Assembly: GCA_016508695.1 (NCBI GenBank)
Contig: VNKQ01000011.1
Coordinates: 1,636,500 to 1,700,499, forward strand
Length of the DNA stretch: 64,000 bases
Origin: Hyphodiscus hymeniophilus
Taxonomy: Eukaryota; Ascomycota; Leotiomycetes; Helotiales; Hyphodiscaceae
Direction of reading: 5' to 3'
The notes beneath the pieces were generated by a model. It was not told where the DNA came from. It did not search any database and saw only the letters and a program-made list of their open reading frames with translations. Position 1 is the stretch's first letter; every line of letters begins with the position of its first letter. Shown here piece after piece: positions 43,677-54,600 of the stretch. Position numbers and translations under genes: made by a program.

Positions 43677-44290
43677 TCTGGCAAACAAGTCGAAGCAGAT
43701 GATCTGAATTGCTACCGATATTGTTCGGATAAATAAGTATATGAGAAAATTTACCAACTATATCAGTCAAGGCATCCGAAGATCAATCAACAGCTCGGCT
43801 ACAATAGTAGCCAAGGGAATTGGAGGGCGTAATATATAGTCCTTAAATGTCCATTCTTGACATGATTGCTCGCCGGCAATTGATATCTTGGCACTGTATG
43901 TAGAACGAATGAAAGTCTTGAGATCCCTGGTAACCTTTGGATGGGGCCCCAAGATACTGGGATAAAATCACAATTGGTACCCTGGGTATGGAGATAGTCT
44001 AGTGCAAGCAGATGTACCAGACAGTTCTTATCCAAAATTGGGGTACGCGGGAGTCAGTAACAGTCGCTCGTTCGCTTGCCGGAGCGGGCGTCGCTTGCCT
44101 ACCCGACCGTTCCATTTGGGTTCCCCACGCCACCGCGTTGTTGCTTGGAAATCTGAAACCTATATGTTTTTCTGTTGTTGGCTCAGGAAGACGTCAATTG
44201 ATAAGAATTCTGATTCCCACCTTAGCCTCAGGTTTCGTCCATATCTCGAATATCTTACTCGTGGATTGCGGGCTCACACAGATACTAGTC
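43677..44290. promoter_or_regulatory. divergent promoter, anion symporter / AtuA-like
   Basis: 614 bases. The plus strand stays open from 44012 into the AtuA-like gene, but this upstream part has no family features. It holds a direct repeat CGCTTGCC at about 44073 and 44091 with CCGG/CGGG motifs between. Confidence 0.4.
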
Positions 44291-46492
44291 ATGCCACACA
44301 CTCAGGTCAATCAAGCGGGATCTGAGAGGATCTCGACAACTCTGTGTCACATTGTGACGCCAGTTGGCATGTTAGGTTATGGTTTTGATGAAGATGAAGT
44401 GGACAGAGAGCTTGGCCATCTTGCTTCAACATCGCCATTAATCCCAACCGCAATCATCCTCGACTCGGGATCTACCGACTCCGGACCATCTAAGCTTGCT
44501 CTTGGTACAATGACATCCCCTCGATCATCGTATAAAAGAGACCTTACCAAGCTTATGCGCTTGGTTGATAGATACAATGTTCCACTACTCTTTAGTTCCG
44601 CAGGTGGAGATGGGAGCGATAGCCATGTCGATGAGATGGTTACAATAATTCAGGAAATAGTGAAGGAAAAAGATCAAAGGTTTGGTGATAACGCTTATAA
44701 TTGTATGTCAAAGTTCTGACAATTCCTTGTGGAAGTAGAGCCTTAAAGCTCATAGCTATATATGCGGAAGTATCAAAAGCCCATGTCAAGGGGCGGTTCG
44801 AAAATGGTCAAATTAGAGGGTATAGTTTATCCTCCTAGCCCAGTCCAGCAGCTTTAACTTAGCTGATGTTATTCGGTGTTATCTAGATGCGGCCCATCGG
44901 TGCCTCCACTAACCCTTGAAGATATTAAAACTCCACCCAGAATTGTAGCACAAATGGGCTGCGAGCCATTCCTCGATGCAATGTTTGGTGCCCCGGATTT
45001 CAATGTCGTGGTCGGTGGCAGAGCATACGACCCTTCTCCATATGTCGCATTCTGCGCTCTCATCTCAATGGGGGCTCAGCAGGTACCAATGGAAACGTTA
45101 GGGGAAGAGCGGCTAGGAGGATTCTTCCATATGGGCAAGATAATGGAGTGTGGTGGTCAATGTGCAACGCCAAAGAGCAAATCTGCTCTTGCAACGGTAT
45201 ATCAAGATGGCACATTTGTGGTTAAACCACTCAATACGCACGCAAAGTGCACTCCAATAAGTGTTGCAGCTCATACACTTTACGAGAAGTCCCGTCCTGA
45301 TCTGCTTTATGGTCCTGGGGGCTGTCTTGATCTCACCCAGAGCGCCTACGTACAACAACCGGACGACAGGTCTATCTTGGTCAGTGGAGCATTGTTCAAG
45401 ATACCGTCAACATTTAATTCTAAGTATACGGTCAAATTGGAAGCCGCAAACATTACAGGCTATCGTGCCATTTTCATAGGAGCCATGAGAGATCCCATTC
45501 TGACTGGCCAAATCGACTCATTTTTGGGCCTCGTTCGCGAATATGTTCGAGAGCAACATGTGCATATTGATGAGCACTGGCAACTCGGTTTCCATAAGTT
45601 TGGTGCGCTTGGCGATAACATAGGCAATGGTGTCGGAGAGATATTTATCGTCGGAGAAGCTTTGGCACCGAATCAAGACCTAGCCAATAGCCTCGCTTCA
45701 ACGGCACGGATCGCTTGCGTTCATGGACCATACCCGGGTCAAAAGGCTACTTCAGGGAACCTTGCGATGGGTATTGGTGGCAAGATGGAAATTGAGATGG
45801 GCGAATGTGCTAGCTTTTGCATTTACCACCTAATGGATCTAAATAATGGCGAGCAGGGAGCGAAGGCACTGGGGAATGCAAAAGAAATGACCGGAGTTCT
45901 ACCCAACGACGTAGACGCGATAGAAAACGACAATTCGATATTTGGGGGCGTTGCAGACAAAGTCCGGCCACTCTTCTCGTGGAAACAAGTAATCGTGGGG
46001 GAGAACATTCTCAAGTACGATAATGGTATCATCGGCGAGCTTTCCATTACCCCTACACCTTCGCTAGCAAAGAACTCGATATCTATTTCGAAGGGAGCAA
46101 GGGATGGTGGTGATGATATTGAACGGCGATCCCCTCGCACTCTTGGAGACATCGCTCATATTGTTCGATCTAAGAATTCTGGACCCTTCGAGATCACGTT
46201 TGACGTGTTATTCAATTTGCGAGAGGTATACCTGGCTGTCAAGGGGAGTTCTTTGTTGAGCTCTGCCGTCATCTCAGAATTGTTTGATATAAAAGAAGGA
46301 GACATAATATTTTGTGGGTTTTTCGATCAAGCCTTGGCATTCAAAGCAACGCTTCCGAGGACGACGGGTGGACTGGGATCCTCAAGTGGAGGATTCATGG
46401 AAAATGATGTGCATGCAAGTCAACAGTATCTTCCATTGATGGGCTTGCAACTGCCGCAAGGGTTGACAGATGTTTTGGTAGGCGTTCTATAG
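44291..46492 (+). CDS. AtuA-like / DUF4387 fusion protein
   Basis: Exons 44291-44702, 44741-44819 and 44887-46492 (introns 38 and 67 nt) give 698 residues. The N-terminal part (about 20-470) matches the AtuA/DUF1446 family (PF07287) linked in bacteria to acyclic-terpene utilisation: IVTPVGMLGYGFDEDEV, AIILDSGSTDSGPSKLALG, SAGGDGSDSHVDEMV, RIVAQMGCEPFLDAM, VVVGGRAYDPSPYVAF, GGCLDLTQS and HGPYPGQKATSGNLAM. From about residue 580, TLGDIAHIVRSKNSGPFEIT and FFDQALAFKATLPR match DUF4387 (PF14330), usually a separate small protein next to AtuA-like genes in bacteria. So this is a fusion of two functionally linked families. The reaction is not established; a role in CoA-thioester hydration or carboxylation pathways is inferred. 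Start chosen at MPHTQVNQAG, close to the conserved opening. Confidence 0.88.
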
Positions 46493-46701
46493 CTGACATA
46501 TGCTTTCCTTGGCGGATGAAACAGATGAGATGACGCTCCTTCAATAGACCTTGGTTCACTACCGCTAATACTTTGTAAATCATCAAATTTGACTTTGATC
46601 TTCGTCCCATCCTTAGGCCTAGGACCACAAAATTGTTGGTTTGAGGCCATAAACTCTGTGCGGTGAATATCTATATGGTTTGTGTATATGGGATAGGGTG
46701 T

Positions 46702-48860
46702 TCACTCACAAGGTAACATATTCCACGAATCAGAGCTTTGGAAGGGCCAACTTTCCTCGGAGAACTCTAAGTAGGTGGGCCAACAATCCATATTTTCTGA
46801 AGCAAGGAAAGGCGGATCTTGGTCGATCTCACCTTGTTCTCGGCTCTCTGAGTCACTGTTGAGACTCGGATCTGGGTCTTGGAGAGTGATCTCGGGAATT
46901 GTGTCATCTGCGTGGCGTCCCCTAAGTTCTGCGGCTTTCTGCAATGCATCGTAGTAGATGGAAGCACTTTGTCGATCTTTGATTCGGATCTCTGAATCCT
47001 CGTGTTGGCTAAGAACTTCGATGACACTTGCAGTACGAGCAGACTCATCTAGTGGATGTGTTGTAGTACGTATGTAGGTGTCGTAGGACAGTTTGATGTG
47101 ATTTTGTGCTGTATCTCTATCATTTTGCGAGAGTCGATCGTTGAAAGCACAAAACTTCAATAAGAACATCGTCGCAAATGCGTTGGACGTCGAATAACGC
47201 TTCGGAATGCAGATAGCAGGTGCGTGCTCAGACTGTCGTTGTGTGAGATCTGGGATTTCCGTTGCCGAGGCCATCAGATTGACACTTTGAGAATATGTAA
47301 ATATTAGCTTGGTCGCCAACCTCAATCCTTCTAGCTGCAATATCTCAGACATGCCGTGAGACTCTGACTGCACTGCAGCATCCGTGGAGCTCATTTCATG
47401 ACTGCTAATGCAAGCTAGGGTATAGAGACTGAGTTTTGCTCTCAAAAGGCTACTTTCAGTCTCCATACTCCATGTGTCTTCGAATTCTGAAGATATGTTA
47501 TCAAGTTCACTCTCAAAAATCTTCATAGCTGATATGTTGAACGGGCGACGTTGATCTGTGATCAAAATAGCCAGGTATCGGGCGACATGCCGCTGAATTT
47601 CGACCTGAGCTGCAAACTGAGGAGATAATTCAACATGTTCTATTATATGCGTTATAGTAGCCAGCTCGGACGAAGACTGTATTGGTGGTGGCGCTCCTAT
47701 ATGTAAGCTCAAACTGAAAGCCACACATTAGTTGGTGGCGAGAACAGTGCGGCACGTTGCGACGTACGAAGTCCCAATGTAGAAGCATGCGAGCCATATC
47801 CTCGATCGAATGTCTCGTGCCTCTGTTGATAGCTTAGCCCATCGCTGGTCTTTTGGAAAAGCCAAGCCTTGGTATATTGCTGCATTGATGGCCATGCCGC
47901 AGTAGTTCCAACTAGGATCCTGTGGCTGCTTTCGACACGGGAGGGGCCAGTGGCATAGAATCAATAAAGCTTGAATCGTAGCCAAAGACATGGGTGAGGT
48001 CACCAATGCTTTACCGAGGATTTCGAGGTAAGGATCTTTGATCAACGGCATCAGATGACAGTGGTTTGGTTGAAAACGGCAAGATGTCTGAATAATCGTC
48101 CAGAAAAGAAGAGGAGTCTTTTGTTGGATTGTTGCAATAGGAATACTTATATCAAGGATTGGTAGATGTTGGTATTGATGTTGAAGGAAACTAAGCACGG
48201 TAAGACTAAGATATGATGCCCACGAGAATGCACTTACAAACTGAATATTTCTAGTATTTCCTCCGAATTGATTTCTGCATTTCCAAGCCTAGAAGAGCTC
48301 ATCTCGGTAACACCCGAGGAAGCTGCACGTAGGCCGAAGATATCATCTGACAAGCAGAAATTTGGAGTCTTCGTCGCCGGGGTTGAAGCTGTATCGCTAG
48401 GTATCGAAGAAACTTCATCATCTTGTGGGCTCAACGATTGGCTCGAAGCGTACGATGTTGTTGGAGCTTTCGACTTAATCGCCGAAGATACGCTTTGCAC
48501 TTGACGTCGAAGATCATTTAGCTGATGGGTCATATGGTCAATTTGACTACCAAGTTGGCCTGATAAGTCTGAAGTTACCTGTGATTGGTGAGTTTCTAAC
48601 TCACCTCCGTGCTGGAGTTCTCTTGAATGTCGGGTTAAATGCGCAGACCCGCCCAGTCGACCTACATCGCGAGCATGGACCTGGAAAAGTCGTAGTAGCA
48701 TCGCAACGCAGCTTGACACAATGAATCAGCATGATAGCATTTTAGGCTGGATGAAGGAGTTAAGAACGTAGCATAGCCTTACTTTGACTTGCCTGCATGT
48801 CGTGCATGCCTTTGCTGACCGTGTATTTGTTTGATGAGGCTCTCGAGTAGGTGCTGACAT
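46702..48860 (-). CDS. Zn2Cys6 transcription factor, cluster regulator 2
   Basis: Five exons: 48860-48783, 48711-48605, 48546-48238, 48190-47768 and 47713-46702, 642 residues. The zinc cluster is Cys19, 22, 29, 39, 42, 49 (CX2CX6CX9CX2CX6C; TFPGPCSRCRSTGRVCAFNP), split by a 71-nt intron and followed by FKRTPARSQIDHMTHQLNDLRRQVQ, a short coiled coil. The middle region (FFLQHQYQHLPILD, PLLFWTIIQTSCRF, INAAIYQGLAFP, RIWLACFYIGTSL) matches the fungal-specific transcription factor domain of the LEU3/TEA1-like group. The 47-nt, 54-nt and 58-nt introns all keep phase. Divergent from the beta-lactamase-like gene, convergent with the AtuA-like gene. Confidence 0.85.
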
Positions 48861-49345
48861 CGTAAAATGGAGGACTAGTTAATACAGTAGTCATTGACTC
48901 GTGTTCGCGCGAATGCAACATATCAGGTCAGCAGCTGTAGACATCAATTAATTGAGAGTTGAGATGTTGTTGAACCCTTTGAACGTCCGTTCATAATGCC
49001 GAGGTGCTATGCAAAAACCCCACCATGATGGACTAGGGTTATGCTAGGCTATCTAGTAGCCTCTAAGCAGCATTTGATTACTGAGGTGCCACCATACGGC
49101 AATAAGCGATCTCGGGCCGACAAGCGAAATAAACAAGGGCAGCCCCCTTGAGCTAGTTCCTACCTTCTCCATTCAAAAAGATCCAGACGACCAGACCTTA
49201 CCTGAATTCTAAGAACGTAAGTTAGCGAGCGGAGCTCCAATTATACTTTCAAACTCATCTACCAATCTACAAGTACAACGTAACTTAGGTCAATCTTTTC
49301 TTCTTGACTGAAGCATTTGTCTCCCTGGAACAGCGAGGTGTGGAA
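48861..49345. promoter_or_regulatory. divergent promoter, regulator 2 / serine hydrolase
   Basis: 485 bases with a 10-base palindrome TTCGCGCGAA at 48904-48913 and CGG/CCG half-sites near 49098 and 49118. Functional meaning unknown. Confidence 0.4.
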
Positions 49346-51097
49346 ATGTCTTGCGTATTGGGGATGGACGGCCTCGAACGGTGTGATCCCGAGACGAAAG
49401 GGGTTCATTCTGGCGATATCCTTGCTTTTCTGAAAGATGCAGATGATTCTGGGGTTAAGTTCAACTCTTTCTTGCTCTACCGGAAAGGTGCTGTTATTTC
49501 AGAGGGATGGTGGTATCCGTACCGAGAGGAATTACCACACATGATGCATTCCGCGACCAAGAGTTTCCTTTCGGTTGCAGTTGGAATGGCGATTGAAGAA
49601 GGCTTCTTCTCGCTTCGAGACAAAGTGATATCCTTCTTCCCTAGGCATCTCCCCGCAGACCTTGATCCCAAAGCGGCGGCAATGACAGTGGAAGACCTCC
49701 TGACTCAAACATCTGGTCAAGCTACTGGTGCCTCTGGAGGAACATGGCGCAGTATCAAAACAAGCTGGGTTGAGCTATTCTTCAAAATTCCAGTAGAACA
49801 TGTGCCTGGAACTTTTTTCAAATACACTAGTGCGACGAGTTTCCTCCTTTCGGCAATCATTCAGGAAACCACAGGCCAAAGTACCCATCAATTTTTAATG
49901 CCTAGGCTGTTCCAACCGCTTGGTATTACAGACTTGAGATGGGATATGGGTCCAGATGGGATCAATCCTGGGGGCAATGGTATTAGCTGTCGGTCTTCCG
50001 ATCTTTTGAAATTGGCTATACTTCATCTTCAAGGGGGGTTTTGGGAGGGAAAGCAACTTCTTTCTCGGGAATGGATTACAGAAGCAACCAAAAGCCAACG
50101 AGGTAACGAATACGGGTATCATTGGTGGGTTGGGGAACAGGATAGTTACTATGCGTACGGACTCTTTGGTCAGTTCGCGTTTGTCTTCCCCGAGGACGAT
50201 TCAATACTCATAACAACTGCTTCTGTACCTGTGGGAGAAGCCGACTTACGCTCATTGGTCTGGCGCCACTTCCCAAGGCTTCTCAGATCCGATATTGCCG
50301 TACCAGTCTCTGCGAGTAGAAGCCTAGGGCCCTATTTGCAAGACCTGAGAGTACCGAAACCACTCAGATATGGGTTTCCCAAGAAATCCCTGGACATATC
50401 AGACAGGCTGTTTGTCACTCAACCAAACGCGGACGAAGTCCAAGCATTCTCTTTACAATTCGATGACAGCAAATGTATCTTTCTTCTTTGGGACCACAAA
50501 GGACTTCATCGAGTCGATGTGGGCCTTAAAGCATGGATACAAAGCGAAACGACAATTCCTGGAGCTACACTACATCATGGTTACAACCCAGCCACCCTCC
50601 GTGTCACAGCGGGCGGACAATGGACATCGACAAGCACATTTGAAATGACTTGGAAATTTTTGGAAACCTCGTTCCATGATCACTTAGTACTTCAACTACT
50701 GGATGATGACAATGCGACTCTGACCAGGTCGGTTAATGTGAACTCGTTTGCCACGACACGACCTACTCTATCTGCGCACATGCTTGGAAAGTGGACAGGG
50801 CAGTCAGCTGGATTGCGAATTACCAAGCGGGTAGCAGAATTTCAATCGTTGAATCACTGTGCGACTCGAGTCCCGGCTCATCTATCAACCGACACTACGT
50901 CCATCGGAGAATTGTTAGACAACTCTGATGCGAAGGAGATCTTAACGAGTCTAATACCCAGTATAGTGACTAGTTCCCGCGTTGATGAAGCCAGGCCATA
51001 CACTCTTACAACCCTTGCAGCACATGTCTCCGGACTTACAGCCGAGCTTTTGGCCAACATTGATGAGCAGTTGAATAAAATATCGGTAAGCGCATGA
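49346..51097 (+). CDS. class C beta-lactamase-like serine hydrolase
   Basis: Intronless, 583 residues from MSCVLGMDGL (upstream frame has no ATG). Family of penicillin-binding-protein-like hydrolases and acyltransferases (PF00144), which includes fungal esterases and the LovD transesterase. Visible are the nucleophile motif SATK (Ser69, Lys72), Tyr160-Thr-Ser in FKYTSATSF as second motif, SGQATGASGGTW near 123, DLRWDMGPDGINPGGNGISCRSSDLLKLA (residues about 196-224) and HWWVG (259-263); GLFGQ sits where a third motif is expected. About 200 C-terminal residues beyond the core show beta-rich sequence (STFEMTWKFLETSFHDHLVLQLLDD) as in some two-domain relatives. No signal peptide seen, so probably intracellular. 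The likely role in the cluster is hydrolysis or transfer of an ester or amide bond. Confidence 0.88.
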   Translation: MSCVLGMDGLERCDPETKGVHSGDILAFLKDADDSGVKFNSFLLYRKGAVISEGWWYPYREELPHMMHSATKSFLSVAVGMAIEEGFFSLRDKVISFFPRHLPADLDPKAAAMTVEDLLTQTSGQATGASGGTWRSIKTSWVELFFKIPVEHVPGTFFKYTSATSFLLSAIIQETTGQSTHQFLMPRLFQPLGITDLRWDMGPDGINPGGNGISCRSSDLLKLAILHLQGGFWEGKQLLSREWITEATKSQRGNEYGYHWWVGEQDSYYAYGLFGQFAFVFPEDDSILITTASVPVGEADLRSLVWRHFPRLLRSDIAVPVSASRSLGPYLQDLRVPKPLRYGFPKKSLDISDRLFVTQPNADEVQAFSLQFDDSKCIFLLWDHKGLHRVDVGLKAWIQSETTIPGATLHHGYNPATLRVTAGGQWTSTSTFEMTWKFLETSFHDHLVLQLLDDDNATLTRSVNVNSFATTRPTLSAHMLGKWTGQSAGLRITKRVAEFQSLNHCATRVPAHLSTDTTSIGELLDNSDAKEILTSLIPSIVTSSRVDEARPYTLTTLAAHVSGLTAELLANIDEQLNKISVSA

Positions 51098-52984
51098 GCC
51101 AGATAATCTTCGCGGTTCATCTATCGGGAGTGCTATGCGGATACTGATTTTTTGAAAGACTAGCTGAAAAAAAGAGAGAAGACCCCCCCCCAGACGACCA
51201 TCCTCGCGATCCCAGAGAGTCCTATTTACGATTAGACAGGTCTATGCAACCCTTTTCCAGTGGTCTGGAATATAAGCGTGGCTCTTATTATTTTGAAGGC
51301 GTAGAAGTGAGTAGACACTTTACCCTGATCAATTTTATTTCTTAGCTTCTTGGTGTTTGCCAGGTGGTTTCAGAAGTTTAATAAATCTAACACAGGGGGT
51401 TCGTCGACAAGGAGAAATATCGAAAACTTGCCTGTATTCCAAGCTAATCGGTATTGCTACCAAGCTTTTATAGAATGCAGACGTGAAGAAGGAAGGATCG
51501 AGTTACTTTAGTTTTGGACGCAGTAAGAATTGCTTCATCCGCGAAGTTGAATAACAAGAATACGCGGAGGTAAAGTTGTGGATAAGGTCTTTGCAGAGAT
51601 TAGGACTACTTATTATCAGCAGGGTGATCTTATATTGTCATAATCTCAAAATATTGTTTAGGTCTGCTTGTTTAGGCCATTGATACAAAATTACAAACAT
51701 TCGTACATTCAAGAGCGAACAACCGAGTTGGAATACTCCAGGGCGTTGAAAACTTATCAACATGAGTTTCTTTTTCATAAGCGCCTCTTTTCAAAAAGGT
51801 CAAACTAGTGTCCCCTGACCCTCGAAAACTTTGGAAAGCTTGCTGTTGTGTGCACCTTCGTGTATGCAATGTATATGCGGGGAGGCGATAGTGCTGTTGA
51901 TTCCAATTAGGAAGCTTGCCGTGCTGCTTGCTCGGGCATTCAGAGAGTTTCGGAATGATTGTTGAAACCAAGTGATTGTAACGTAGCCAAGCGAAATAAA
52001 CAGCGATTGCTGTGCTTGTAGAACGGAGTAAGGCCTTCACAAATATGATTTTGCTATATTTGACGAGATTCCTATACCGTAGCCTTTTTCAGTCACTTTC
52101 ATCTGTTTGAATCTGTTCTAATACTAACAAGATAATCTCTACACTTTTAGACGATCTCATTGCGCCTAACAATTCAGACAGGCCGAAGTGGACTCTATAC
52201 TATCTAGGAAGGTAGTAGAGCCGTATGGTAACGATTTTTACCCTAGTGTTGTTGCTATCAAATTAGGAAGGTTGCTATATGGTTTGCTCTGAGGCATGTA
52301 GCAAGTCCAGCCAATGGATGTGCAAAGAGTTATTGGAGTTGTTGGTGGCGGATATGGCTATGCAGTATATATGCAGGAAACTGTTGGCAGGGCATAGTAT
52401 AACACGGAATAGCCTCGGCTGTACTACGGCACGCGACTCCGGTATTTCCGGAATACATCCGCAGCAAGATCGAAAAGTGCTCTAGGCCTGGAATTGCTGC
52501 CTGATGTCTACTAAACTCAGCCAACACGTATGTTCAACAAACATTGACACCAACGGCACCAGCTATGGGCTCATAAAGGTTGAAGGGCTAGACCATAATC
52601 TTTCGTTCGCAATGCAGAGTGGGCGATGTTGGAAATATCTCCAATCTACCGAATAGCAAGACCTTGCCAGTACAATAAATATTACGGCGGGAGTCTCAGG
52701 GTCGTAGCAGAGGCAGCGCTCTGATCTGCAGGCTTAATCTGATCCGAGATGCTCGAAAGCGAGGCCGAGGCGGAGGTTATCTGCTTGAGACTGTTGCAGC
52801 TCCAATGACCATCTGCTGAGTTTAATACTGATTTGTTATAAGGAGGTAAGAGACTGCAGCTCCTTTGGCCCTTCCTTCGCATTTATAACTCGCCGCCTCA
52901 TTTCGTGGCTCAATATTGAAAACAAATCACTAAGAATATCTGGATCTTTCCAGCAACCTGCACCCCCCATACTCCGTCTCGAAA
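51098..52984. other. gene-free region
   Basis: About 1.9 kb without a convincing gene. A 122-codon frame at 51672-52040 (-) and shorter ones at 52279-52882 lack recognisable domains. A run of ten C lies near 51184. The sequence becomes gradually more AT-rich towards the right. Confidence 0.45.
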
Positions 52985-53309
52985 ATGCTTTTCCCTAAAG
53001 GAGCTACTTTACTCACTATACTTGGGCTCGCCCAGGTTACGGTGTCAACCCCAATCGGAGGAGAAGGCAATCCGAAGTGGTAAGTCATTGTTTTACAAAG
53101 TCCGCAGTTCTGCCCTGGGAAACTGACGAGGACTTCTGTAGGTGAACGTTGATCCATTCAGTCTTCCGCCCCCGGGCTACTACGAGTTGACATGTAGCTC
53201 TCCTGCTCAGACCGCCTCTTGTGCAGAGGATGGATATTCCTGCTCCGGTTCCAGGCTCAATAAGCCAAACCCCACCATTCCACAATGCGAGCCCGGAAAT
53301 AATGGATAG
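52985..53309 (+). CDS. small secreted cysteine-containing protein (effector-like)
   Basis: Proposed exons 52985-53079 and 53162-53309 (82-nt intron, GTAAGT donor, ATTCAG acceptor) give 80 residues. The N-terminus MLFPKGATLLTILGLAQVTVS is a clear signal peptide; the mature part of about 58 residues (TPIGGEGNPKCLPPPGYYEL...) has five cysteines and many Pro, Gly and Ser. No known domain. A nearer acceptor (CTGTAG at 53141) would stop immediately, so the later one was chosen. Small size, secretion and position next to the RIP-type block fit an effector candidate, but one intron was placed by hand and five cysteines is an odd number. Confidence 0.5.
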
Positions 53310-53508
53310 GGTGGTTGTGAGTGTAATTATCACACATGACAATGGGGTACATGACGTGGGAAACCCTTGCGTTTGCTTTTATGTGTGACTGCTGGTTCTA
53401 ATCGGCTTCCCGAGATCGGTATGACTTCGAACAGGATAAAGAACGCTACAAGAAGAATGAAGCTCAAACTTGAACACAATACATATTCATATTAACACTT
53501 ATACTGAT

Positions 53509-53910
53509 TCATTTGCCACCAAAGAAATCCGCCTCCATTGCAACGAACTTGTTTTCCCATGCTGCCTGGAACTCTTCATCTGATACCAGAACCTCGCAGA
53601 CAAGGACAAACGAGTAATCGCTTGCGCTGACGCTCACGAGTTTGTATATTCCATCCTTGACATGCTTTGCAACTGCAAGGTATACCTTCTCCATTGAGAC
53701 AGGGTAGGTGGCACTGGTAGATCTGATTTTCCCATCCACATTCATATTAAGCACATGGCATGAGACGCCAGGAGGGCCATTTGTAAGGCCAAGTCTTCCT
53801 GCTTTCTGTACCTCGCCAGTGACAGGATGCGCAATTTTGCCGTCGACAACAGGACGATTGAACTCGATGTCCCAATCCACGATGTGAGCAAGGGTGGCGG
53901 GTGAAGTCAT
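53509..53910 (-). CDS. hypothetical protein
   Basis: Frame of 133 residues from MTSPATLAHIVDWDIEFNRP (open 15 codons further upstream to an ATG at 53955, giving 148). No family recognised. The sequence is balanced and protein-like (VDGKIAHPVTGEVQKAGRLG, MEKVYLAVAKHVKDGIYKLV, FVLVCEVLVSDEEFQAAWENKF), with alternating hydrophobic residues suggesting a small beta/alpha domain. No signal peptide or membrane span. Last intact gene before the AT-rich block. Confidence 0.55.
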   Translation of the reverse strand: MTSPATLAHIVDWDIEFNRPVVDGKIAHPVTGEVQKAGRLGLTNGPPGVSCHVLNMNVDGKIRSTSATYPVSMEKVYLAVAKHVKDGIYKLVSVSASDYSFVLVCEVLVSDEEFQAAWENKFVAMEADFFGGK

Positions 53911-54600
53911 ATTGATGCTTGAGAAGCTTAGCAAAGTCAGTGATGGTAAATACACGGTATGTTACTGACCCGATCGAAATCAAAAAGTTGCCGTCTCTAG
54001 GTGCTTAGTAACGTGGGTGGAATGATTGCAGGGAGTTGTCTAGTGAGCTGAGGTTGGCCAAGATTAACTTGACTATAGAAGAAAAGCTATGCTGTAGAGT
54101 TTATGCTTATCTGGAAAGGTTTTAAAAAGTTATAGCAATGCTTTAAGTATCCCAATAGCTACGGAGACCGACTCCAATAGAAATGACGTTTATGCCAACA
54201 GGTATTACGGTGTGGGTGGTCCGGGCTTCTATTACCCATCGCGTAGTAAACTCGCTCGACGAGAAAATTACAGTATAATTCATTTCATATATGAGTCCTT
54301 CTCTAGTACATCTTACATGAATACCAACCGCCTTATATCGAATTGTATTTAGGTAATAAATCAAGGGTTCAGAGATATCAGAGCATTTTAGAACGATGGA
54401 ATAGTAATCATAAAGGTTTCCTAGTAGGACGCGGATATTTGGGTGATGTTGTTATCTTGTACTCGTAGCATCGTTCAGTTATATTGTGTCTATTACGTCC
54501 AAAGTGCGGTGGCAGATGACCTTTAACTAACCGCTTTGTTAGTAAAGATGTCGTCACTATATATTGCGTAGCCCCTTGTACGGGTATTTGGAGGTTAGTA
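53911..54600. other. transition region to AT-rich block
   Basis: About 690 bases. A 73-codon minus frame at 54143-54364 (MIYYLNTIRYKAVGIHVRC) has no recognised features. Composition shifts here from normal to TpA-rich. Confidence 0.4.

Noticed and set aside
48234..48719. 161-codon minus frame beginning MSSCVAMLLRLFQVH as the N-terminus of regulator 2
   Set aside because: The correct frame over 48711-48605 is shifted and gives the complete zinc cluster; a 58-nt intron then joins the remaining part of this frame.
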